A DNA stretch of 5,375 bases from Fibrobacter sp. UBA1313 (GTDB lineage: Bacteria > Fibrobacterota > Fibrobacteria > Fibrobacterales > Fibrobacteraceae). Where the stretch lies: contig DBTP01000216.1 of NCBI GenBank assembly GCA_002307115.1, forward strand, positions 1-5,375. Direction: 5' to 3'. Below are positions 1 through 5,375 of the stretch, piece by piece. Position 1 is the stretch's first letter. Each line of letters starts with the position of its first letter. Below the pieces are notes generated by a model, which worked only from the letters and a program-made list of their open reading frames with translations, ran no database searches and was not told the DNA's origin. The position numbers and the translations under genes are program-made.

Positions 1-235
1 GGAACATTCCCTGATAGGAGGCTCCAGAAAGGGCCATCGCGCCACCGATCATCACCGCCGCAAGCACCCGAGGCAACCGAATCTCGAAAAGAATCGTTTC
101 CAGCATGGGATCTTTTTGATCGGGCAACGGAAACGGAATCGGATACTGCCCAAGAGCCATCGACACCAGCAAGGCGACCACGACAAGTACAAAAAGAAGT
201 AGCAAAACCGATATTTTTTTCTTTTCCATCTTCAT
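1..235 (-). CDS. FecCD-family ABC importer permease, N-terminal part (cut by window start)
   Basis: Seventy-eight codons are visible before the window edge. A Lys-rich N-terminus precedes one clear membrane helix (about 8-28: a run of Leu/Val followed by SMALG). Then comes the FecCD hallmark: IRLPRVLAAVMIGGAMALSG at 52-71, continuing into ASYQGMF, which leads into the second helix. In FecCD/BtuC proteins this segment is followed by RNPL and some eight more helices, which would lie outside the window. It should form the membrane channel for the substrate-binding protein encoded upstream on the same strand. An in-frame TAA directly before the ATG at 235 fixes the earliest start; a second ATG at 229 is the alternative. 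Neither has a good Shine-Dalgarno. The 400-base gap before it may mean separate control from the upstream genes. Confidence 0.85.
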   Translation of the reverse strand, partial: MKMEKKKISVLLLLFVLVVVALLVSMALGQYPIPFPLPDQKDPMLETILFEIRLPRVLAAVMIGGAMALSGASYQGMF

Positions 236-380
236 TTAGGAAATAGAAGCAACTTTAGTGCCATCAGATCCCGAAACAAAATGCCACCAATAAACGGGAG
301 CTCTCGAACTTACTTTGCGGCAATGGAATTTAGGCGATTGAGTTCTTTTCTGAAGTTTCCCTTGAGGTACAAGACCGAAG

Positions 381-410
381 AAAAAAAATGACCCACAACA
401 TACGGGGTTC
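381..410 (-). terminator. Possible intrinsic terminator or attenuator upstream of the permease
   Basis: On the minus strand GAACCC (410-405) can pair with GGGTC (394-390), with one A bulged. This is followed by an A and eight Ts (388-381). The stem is short (five pairs, loop of ten), so as a terminator it is weak. It lies about 145 bases before the permease ATG, where it could end the upstream transcript or act as a conditional stop in a leader. Confidence 0.35.
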
Positions 411-518
411 ATCCATCGCAGAGGATACAGGTAGAAGGCGGGGACATTGTTATGCGCACCATCCCACTTTCTGCGAGCGACCATTACCAGCGACGATACC
501 TCATGATAAAATGGGAAG

Positions 519-538
519 CCCCGCGCAAAATACGGGGT
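519..538. repeat. GC-rich hairpin sharing a 13-base motif with the terminator-like hairpin
   Basis: CCCCG (519-523) pairs with CGGGG (533-537) around a nine-base loop. The right-hand part, CAAAATACGGGGT (526-538), matches CAACATACGGGGT (396-408) at 12 of 13 bases, in the same orientation 130 bases apart. Read on the plus strand the hairpin is followed by a T-rich TCTCTTTT, but there is no plus-strand gene for it to terminate. Confidence 0.4.
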
Positions 539-584
539 CTCTTTTGAGTAAAAAATATTTTGAGAATCCTGAGAAGTTTTTCGA

Positions 585-602
585 TTGTTCTTAAAAGAAC
601 AA
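585..602. repeat. Perfect inverted repeat just after the binding-protein gene, possible operator
   Basis: TTGTTCTT and AAGAACAA are perfect inverted arms around a two-base AA centre. The loop is too tight for a good RNA hairpin, and neither strand shows a T-run after it, so a protein-binding site is more likely than a terminator. It lies 34 bases beyond the stop of the binding-protein gene. No known regulator is assigned. Confidence 0.3.
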
Positions 603-635
603 AATCAACTGGTGAATTGTACCTTTAAGTCATCG

Positions 636-1784
636 CTACTTTTTCTTGACTGAAGGGCGTGGCGTAGGCTGCGTCAAAAGGAGAGCCTCCGCTTGCTCCT
701 TCGAAATACTCGTTTCATAAAAAACTTGGAAAAATTCCTGCGTCGTAGCGACCATATCGTAAGTAAAACGCTCTGGATACAAAAGATGTGCAAGCCAGAC
801 GATACCAATCATGCGATTCGCTCCAGGAGGCCTATCAAACCAACTGAAAGGTTGGGCCGGAATCTGATAAACCGTTCCCTTTTTCACCGCAGGAATTTTT
901 TTCCAGGATGGGTCCCGCAAAATATGGGAATAAGCTTCCAAATTTTCTGAACCCGGAGTAGCCACAAGGATCAGAGCGGGCGTCATTTTTTGCACCTCAC
1001 TCACGGTGACTTCTACGGACTTTTCCAAAGAAGCCCCGGCAGGAAGATCCGCCACATTGATCCCTCCTGCGAATTCCAGAGCCTCCGTGTGGGCAGAGCC
1101 TTCTGGTTCCGTACGGAGACCATCCCCGCCCTCGGCGTAATAAACCCGCACACGCTCCGACGTTGGAATGGCTTTCACTTGCTTTTCGATCAGATCCAGG
1201 TATTTGGAAACAAAGCCCACTAACGCCTGCGTCCGCTGCGGCTTTTCAAAGACATTTCCCAGAAGTTCAAAATCTTCACGGTAGTGAGGAATGCTAAGAT
1301 CTAGCAAGACGACAGGGATTCCCAATTCCCGTTGCATCCGGTCGGCCTCGGCGACACTTTTTGAAGAATTATTCTCCTGAAAAAGAAGATTAACATGTTT
1401 TTGAAGGATCGTTTCTTTCATGTGGACCATCCGAAGGGAATCATTACCGGGAGGCCCTCCAGGACCACCGCCAGGCCCCATTGCCCCTTTTGGCGGGGCG
1501 CCGGCACCAGGAGGAGGCCCCCCCGGCCCCCTTTGAGTCGTATCGGTATTCCACCAGACTTCGGGCACAAACTGCTGCGAAGCCTTTCCGCGCACAAGTC
1601 CGCCTGGAATTTTTTCCGCGGCAAAAGCGCCCACAATGGAAGCACAGTGCCCGGGTGCCAAAACCATTTCAATTTTATCCGGTAACGTCACAGTGCGCCC
1701 CGCCACATCGGTCACGATCCGGGGGGAAGCGGCAAAAGACATCGCCGCCAAAAGCAAAAGGCTCAGAGTGATTTTCTCTTTCAT
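636..1784 (-). CDS. Periplasmic substrate-binding protein of a class III (iron complex/cobalamin-type) ABC importer
   Basis: The 382-residue protein starts with a Sec signal peptide (Lys-rich start, hydrophobic core 6-18, probable cleavage near MSFAAS at 15-20). There is no lipobox Cys, so a free periplasmic protein is likely. The mature start RIVTDVAGRTVTLP (22-35) is the usual beginning of Peripla_BP_2 (FepB/BtuF-like) proteins. Further family-like segments are ELGIPVVLLDL (153-163), VYYAEGGDGL (214-223) and FSWFDRPPGANR (313-324), followed by WLAHLLYPE. An unusual Gly/Pro-rich insert spans about 85-114, and the tail ends in a Lys-rich stretch. The start ATG has AAGGAG five bases upstream and lies 16 bases after the NifK-like stop, so both are probably on one transcript. 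The ligand could be a ferric or other metal chelate, a corrinoid, or an oxyanion; the sequence does not decide. Confidence 0.85.
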   Translation of the reverse strand: MKEKITLSLLLLAAMSFAASPRIVTDVAGRTVTLPDKIEMVLAPGHCASIVGAFAAEKIPGGLVRGKASQQFVPEVWWNTDTTQRGPGGPPPGAGAPPKGAMGPGGGPGGPPGNDSLRMVHMKETILQKHVNLLFQENNSSKSVAEADRMQRELGIPVVLLDLSIPHYREDFELLGNVFEKPQRTQALVGFVSKYLDLIEKQVKAIPTSERVRVYYAEGGDGLRTEPEGSAHTEALEFAGGINVADLPAGASLEKSVEVTVSEVQKMTPALILVATPGSENLEAYSHILRDPSWKKIPAVKKGTVYQIPAQPFSWFDRPPGANRMIGIVWLAHLLYPERFTYDMVATTQEFFQVFYETSISKEQAEALLLTQPTPRPSVKKK

Positions 1785-1789
1785 TTTTT

Positions 1790-1795
1790 CTCCTT
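1790..1795 (-). promoter_or_regulatory. Shine-Dalgarno of the substrate-binding protein gene
   Basis: AAGGAG on the minus strand, separated by five As from the ATG at 1784. It fits entirely in the 16-base gap after the NifK-like stop, leaving no room for a separate promoter there. Confidence 0.8.
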
Positions 1796-1800
1796 AAAAA

Positions 1801-3105
1801 TTATTCCACTAAAGTCCAGAGCCCCACCGACAAATCCTGCAAGGCCCATAAAAGTCCCTCAGGACCGAGTACCGTACGGGAGACAAAATCCGTTAATGCT
1901 TCATCGGGCATAGCAAGCGCTACTCCCGCACGCAGGTGTCCCTGGGATTTCAAACGCTGAATCACGGCATCATTAGAAAACACCGCGTCCGGTGGATTTT
2001 CAGGTTCCATCGATGCATTCCAAGCCGAAGCGAACCCACCCTCTTCGAGATACTTTCGAAGATCACAGGCAAACGGTTCCGATTCATCGGGCACCTGCAC
2101 CGCTAAAGGCACCATCCCCAAATAAGCATGAAAGCATTTCACCACCGCAAAGGCAAGCGAAGCCTCTAAGCAAACCCCAAACGTTGCCCCCCGAGGAAGC
2201 CCCGTCTGCAAATGAAAATCCATAAGTTTACGTCCTGTACGCTCGCGAAAAGCCCGGATATGAGTAAGACCTGGTTCGGGATTCGCCCCCACCGCCACAC
2301 ATACCGTTTTAAGCCAAATTTCCAGTGCCTCATAACCGAAAGGAGCTCCTTCGGGTGAGCGCACGAGAGGCATCCCGTAATGCGATTCAAGCCACAACCC
2401 GGGTTCTCTGCCCATTTCATCATACACGACCACATTGCAGCACGCCGCGCGAAGATGAGAAAGTTCATCGGTGTTGGAACCCGCGCACAGCACCGCCTGA
2501 ACAGAAATTCCACACAAAGCGAGCAAGGCTTTCAGAGAAGAAACGCTTTCCTGCCAATTTTTGTGCCATACCGAAACGCCGACCAAATTCACACAACGTT
2601 CCCGCACAGGGAAAAGTGGCGGATTCAGTTTTTCGAGCACGCGGCGCACCGCGGTACCCCATCCCTGTTCAAAACTACCGCTGAAATCGGGTTTATCCAC
2701 CACTAGTGCGGGAATCCCAATCTCGGCCCAAGTGAGATAACGCTCCAGATCATCGCCGATCAGTGCCGCTCCCGGAGAATTCAACACTCCAAGAAAACGA
2801 TAGCCCTTATCCACCACGCGCCCAAATACATATTCAAGTTTCTGCGAAGCTCCGAAAACAAAATCGTAATCATCGAGATAAGTGCAGGGGAGGCGGGACT
2901 GGCCGAAAAAGAATTCCTCGGCATAGCGCATCTCATCGCAGTCAAACTCGCGGGGGTACTGAATTTCCACGGTCCGCGACAAAAACATTTTACAACCGGT
3001 AGGCGCATTCAAAATCGTCGCCGCATCTTCAATGCCTTCCAAAGCATAAACGGCCCCGATAAATCCATCGGGTTTTGCCAATGCATCGCTAGGGTGAACA
3101 ATCAC
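1801..3105 (-). CDS. NifK-like nitrogenase component 1 beta-type subunit
   Basis: This 434-residue protein of the Oxidored_nitro family is shorter than NifK (about 520). It probably pairs with the NifD-like half of the upstream fusion protein. The start is GTG, overlapping the upstream TGA as GTGA, with a good Shine-Dalgarno (GGAGGT) five bases before it. Seen motifs are IGAVYALEGIEDA (16-28), APTGCKMFLSR (34-44), ALIGDDLERYL (114-124), DFSGSFEQGWG (140-150) and a GPEGLLWAL segment near the C-terminus; all have NifK counterparts. Of the three beta-subunit P-cluster cysteines only the second is kept (Cys38). The first position is Asp13 and the third is Pro111. Together with three Cys from the D part, this predicts one [4Fe-4S] cluster at the subunit interface, as in DPOR, where BchB uses an Asp at the Cys38 position. 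The exact reaction is not deducible. Confidence 0.88.
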   Translation of the reverse strand: MIVHPSDALAKPDGFIGAVYALEGIEDAATILNAPTGCKMFLSRTVEIQYPREFDCDEMRYAEEFFFGQSRLPCTYLDDYDFVFGASQKLEYVFGRVVDKGYRFLGVLNSPGAALIGDDLERYLTWAEIGIPALVVDKPDFSGSFEQGWGTAVRRVLEKLNPPLFPVRERCVNLVGVSVWHKNWQESVSSLKALLALCGISVQAVLCAGSNTDELSHLRAACCNVVVYDEMGREPGLWLESHYGMPLVRSPEGAPFGYEALEIWLKTVCVAVGANPEPGLTHIRAFRERTGRKLMDFHLQTGLPRGATFGVCLEASLAFAVVKCFHAYLGMVPLAVQVPDESEPFACDLRKYLEEGGFASAWNASMEPENPPDAVFSNDAVIQRLKSQGHLRAGVALAMPDEALTDFVSRTVLGPEGLLWALQDLSVGLWTLVE

Positions 3106-5375
3106 TTGCGACCTCCCGCCTGTGGGCTCATAAAAGAAGGAACCCCCACCGGGCAGAGCTGGGAAAAATCCATTTTCCAGCCTTCCTTACCGGGGGCAAG
3201 AAACAAATCATTCCAGCGTTTCATCAAGTGCAGTCCGGTTTCAAAACCGCCATGAAAGGCACCGACCGTATCGAGATAAACCGCTTTTCCCACGGGCAAA
3301 TCGTGTCGGGCAACCGTAAACACCGCATCCGCTCGAAAATGCTCCATCAGAGAAACCCGGTCATCGGGACGCACCCCAAAACGGACTTCCAAAACATTCT
3401 CGTGACGCGAACGGAACAAGGATTCTTCGCGAGTCGCGATCACACCGATCAAAGGCACTTCCATCCCGGCATCGAGAGCCGTATCCACAATATCATCCAC
3501 AGGCTGCCCCCGGGTAAACACCACGAGACGCTTACCGAGAAGCCTTTTGCGATAAGGCTTAAGACGTTCTTCATAGCGGGGCCGTTCCTCAGAAAGGAGC
3601 GCATCCACTCGTTCACCGATCCCGAAAAAAGCACCGATTTCGCGGAGCCACAATTCCGTTTCCTGGAATCCTCGGGGGAAATACTGCCTCGCCACCGCCC
3701 CGTGCCCAGTTTCCATCAAGTGTTTTCGAATCAGATCGCTTAAAAAATTGCGCCCGCATAACAGAGTCAGAGGAGCCCTTGGAAATTTTTCCAGTTCAGC
3801 CACCGTCGTATCCCGGAAACCATCCGTAAAACGAGCATTGATGGAAATTCCGAGCCGCGAAAGAAGTGCTTCGGCCTCGCGGGAATCTTCGTAATTCCAG
3901 TCCATCACCAAATTCACACTTTGCTCCAAAGTAGGACCCGGTTTTCCCAACGCAAAAAAGCCATCAAAAAGAGCACTGAGCATCCCATTCATTCCGCCGC
4001 CGGTCATATTGCCATCGGAACGCAGTAAAATAATCCGCGTCTTTGGCGACACGCTTTGCGCAACCGAGATCGCCTGAGTATAATTGTCACCGATAATGGC
4101 AGGGACACAGGAGGTCACGAGAAACACCACCGGTGGTTTTTTTTCAAGGACTTCGCACAAAGTTTCGGTCAGTTTTTCCGTCCCCCCGTAGATCAGTTCC
4201 TGCTCACCCATGCAAGTGCACACGAGATTAGGGACCATCGGATCGGGATAAAATCCTTTGCGTTTTCGAAACGTCTGACAGGACATGCCCGAAACTTCAG
4301 TCCGGCGCATGTGCGTACAACTTTCTGGAGAATGAGCCACCACATAAGCATCCCTGATTTTCAGTGCAATCATGAGCGCTCCGTCAAAAGCGCATTCCAT
4401 GACAGGAGGCCGAATCGGTTTTTCACGGTAATAAAAAGGATCGCTCTGCGGTGCTTCCACGCTGGTAAAACCAAAATCCATCGGCCGGTTAAAAAGTCCC
4501 GATGCCGCCTGAAAAGGAACTCCAACAGCGGCCACATTCTGAGACCGTTTTTCGGGTTCCTTTCCGTGAAGCACCACCGCTTCGAGATCTCCATCTTCAA
4601 GTGGCCAGGGTTCGTACAGTTTGGGATCCGCGCAGAGTTCGCGGGCAAGATCCGCAAAGACCCCCGCCTCCTCACTTTCTGGAAAAGCGGCATTTAAGGG
4701 AATGCAACTATTTTCGGCGTCTCCCACAAGGGGGCTCCGAGGCATTCGCGCCACAATCGGAATCCCGGTCGCCCGGGCAAACGCTTCCACAGGGACCTTT
4801 GAAGCCGCATTGTCGCGCCCATTGAGAAACAATCCGTAAACACGGTTCGCAAGGCCCGATACATTGCGAATTCCGCTTAAAATATTGTTCGCCGCATAAA
4901 GCGGCATAAATTCTTCCGAGGTTACAATCATCACCACCTGGGCATAATCCTTGCGCAAAGGAATGGCAAAGCCTCCGCAGACAATATCGCCGAGCACATC
5001 ATAAATCACCACGTCGTAATCGTCTTCAGAAAGTCCGAGTTTTTTCAACTGCGAAAAAGCACTCAAAATACCCCGGCCTGCACAACCTACTCCAGGCACA
5101 GGACCTCCGACTTCCACACAATCGACACCCCAGGGACTTCGGTGCAAAACCTCTTCCAGACGTATGGAATCGCTGTTTTCCCGCAGAGCTTCTAGCACAT
5201 TGCGGCAGTGACTGTTTCCCAACAGCAAACGGGTCGAATCGTGTTTGGGATCGCAACCTATCTGAAGTACCCGCTTACCTTGAGCAGCGAGACTTGCCGA
5301 AAGATTTGCGGCAACGGTGGATTTACCGATTCCTCCTTTGCCATAAATCGCAATGCGGAGTGTTTTACCACTGCC
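3102..5375 (-). CDS. NifH-NifD fusion: nitrogenase-like reductase, Fe protein joined to catalytic subunit (5' end cut by window)
   Basis: The frame is open for 757 codons from the window edge to a TGA at 3104-3102. No ATG lies before the NifH motifs, so the true start is just outside the window. Numbering from the first in-window residue, the NifH part (about 6-262) has the P-loop GKGGIGKST (12-20), GCDPKHDSTR (40-49), GVGCAGRG with Cys98 and Arg101, and DVLGDIVCGG with Cys133. Both ligands of the Fe protein [4Fe-4S] cluster are thus present with the normal 35-residue spacing. A linker (about 262-305) leads into a NifD-like Oxidored_nitro domain (about 305-745) with Cys328, Cys353 and Cys423 at the three alpha-subunit P-cluster Cys positions. 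By eye I find no equivalents of the FeMo-cofactor ligands Cys275 and His442 or of His195. Family knowledge: ATP-driven, low-potential electron transfer in the cytoplasm. It is probably co-translated with the NifK-like gene. Substrate unknown; an N2-fixing role is unlikely. Confidence 0.9.
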   Translation of the reverse strand, partial: GSGKTLRIAIYGKGGIGKSTVAANLSASLAAQGKRVLQIGCDPKHDSTRLLLGNSHCRNVLEALRENSDSIRLEEVLHRSPWGVDCVEVGGPVPGVGCAGRGILSAFSQLKKLGLSEDDYDVVIYDVLGDIVCGGFAIPLRKDYAQVVMIVTSEEFMPLYAANNILSGIRNVSGLANRVYGLFLNGRDNAASKVPVEAFARATGIPIVARMPRSPLVGDAENSCIPLNAAFPESEEAGVFADLARELCADPKLYEPWPLEDGDLEAVVLHGKEPEKRSQNVAAVGVPFQAASGLFNRPMDFGFTSVEAPQSDPFYYREKPIRPPVMECAFDGALMIALKIRDAYVVAHSPESCTHMRRTEVSGMSCQTFRKRKGFYPDPMVPNLVCTCMGEQELIYGGTEKLTETLCEVLEKKPPVVFLVTSCVPAIIGDNYTQAISVAQSVSPKTRIILLRSDGNMTGGGMNGMLSALFDGFFALGKPGPTLEQSVNLVMDWNYEDSREAEALLSRLGISINARFTDGFRDTTVAELEKFPRAPLTLLCGRNFLSDLIRKHLMETGHGAVARQYFPRGFQETELWLREIGAFFGIGERVDALLSEERPRYEERLKPYRKRLLGKRLVVFTRGQPVDDIVDTALDAGMEVPLIGVIATREESLFRSRHENVLEVRFGVRPDDRVSLMEHFRADAVFTVARHDLPVGKAVYLDTVGAFHGGFETGLHLMKRWNDLFLAPGKEGWKMDFSQLCPVGVPSFMSPQAGGRK
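3111..3116 (-). promoter_or_regulatory. Shine-Dalgarno of the NifK-like gene, inside the end of the fusion gene
   Basis: GGAGGT on the minus strand, five bases before the GTG start. It supports GTG at 3105 as the true start and, with the four-base overlap, translational coupling of the two catalytic subunits. Confidence 0.75.

Larger units (their letters stand above)
236..635 (-). other. 400-base non-coding gap between binding protein and permease, possible structured leader
   Basis: I see no convincing gene here. The short open frames of about 70-80 codons on either strand have odd compositions and match no family I know. The stretch contains an inverted repeat (585-602), a direct repeat of TGAGAA (561-566 and 570-575), two hairpins sharing a 13-base motif (near 519-538 and 390-410), and a run of eight Ts on the minus strand (388-381). 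An 8-base complementary pair (617-624 with 365-372) could close the whole region into one fold, but such a pair is expected about once by chance in a region this long. It may be a leader controlling the permease or carry a promoter for it; no clear -35/-10 pair was found. Confidence 0.4.

Noticed and set aside
240..300. Fluoride-riboswitch-like CTGATGGCACT on the minus strand near the permease start
   Set aside because: The required 5' half (a GATG element with a segment complementary to GGCACT, then an AAC-type pairing strand) is missing from the preceding 60 bases.
285..360. tRNA-like GTTCGAGAGC on the minus strand
   Set aside because: The flanks do not form a T-arm stem, and no acceptor, D or anticodon arms can be drawn.
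405..480. Resemblance to a cobalamin riboswitch core: minus-strand GTCCCCGCC followed by CTGTA, with GGTGCG before it
   Set aside because: Only fragments fit. I find no proper GGGAA segment at the right distance and no B12 box (AGYCAGGAGACCTGCC type) downstream. A covariance-model search with the Rfam cobalamin family would decide; I do not call it.
236..594. Open frames of 82 codons (minus, 484-236) and 68 codons (plus, 388-594) in the gap
   Set aside because: Unusual composition, no recognisable motif and no ribosome-binding site in evidence. They overlap each other and the hairpins, so they look like chance frames.
365..624. AGGTACAA and TTGTACCT (minus strand) as a long-range closing stem
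   Set aside because: An 8-base complementary pair is expected about once by chance in 400 bases, so it is not evidence alone; kept only as a note in the gap entry.
5226..5228. TTG at 5228 as the start of the fusion gene
   Set aside because: The frame continues upstream to the window edge and encodes the P-loop and GCDPKHDSTR motif of the Fe protein, so the true start lies beyond 5375.
5361..5375. GSGKT at the very edge read as a second ATP-binding P-loop, for example a fused ABC ATPase
   Set aside because: The NifH fold begins directly after it, and the cluster Cys numbering (98 and 133 versus 97 and 132 in Azotobacter NifH) places the normal NifH start here; the match is probably coincidental.

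Overview
The window holds part of one minus-strand gene cluster. It encodes a nitrogenase-like (NifH/NifD/NifK superfamily) reductase followed by parts of a class III (FecCD/BtuCD-type) ABC importer. All four recognisable genes read right to left. The base composition is fairly even in the genes and more AT-rich in the one long gap. The substrate-binding protein has a plain Sec signal peptide with no lipobox cysteine, which suggests a Gram-negative cell with a periplasm. A reductase relying on exposed Fe-S clusters suggests an anaerobe. The phylum cannot be determined from this sequence.

Layout in order of transcription. Positions 5375 to 3102 carry a single open frame, cut by the window edge only at its extreme 5' end, that fuses a complete NifH-like ATPase to a NifD-like catalytic subunit. 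Positions 3105 to 1801 carry a NifK-like partner that overlaps the fusion gene by four bases (GTGA). After a 16-base gap, 1784 to 636 encode a periplasmic binding protein with an odd Gly/Pro-rich insert. A 400-base non-coding stretch (635 to 236) follows, with several inverted repeats, a duplicated 13-base motif and a possible terminator with eight Ts. From 235 to the window start lies the N-terminal part of a FecCD-family permease; the importer ATPase is not in view.

Working model (inference). The Fe-protein domain of the fusion delivers ATP-gated electrons to the D/K-type catalytic unit, and the importer brings in a metal complex, corrinoid or other chelate related to the reaction. Cysteine patterns support one shared [4Fe-4S] cluster, with three Cys from the D part and one from the K part. 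They do not support a nitrogenase P-cluster. The residues that hold FeMo-cofactor in true NifD are not evident. The enzyme is therefore unlikely to be an N2-fixing nitrogenase and fits the loose group IV of nitrogenase-like enzymes (relatives: DPOR BchLNB, CfbCD, MarHDK). Its substrate cannot be read from the sequence. The most unusual point is the covalent H-D fusion.
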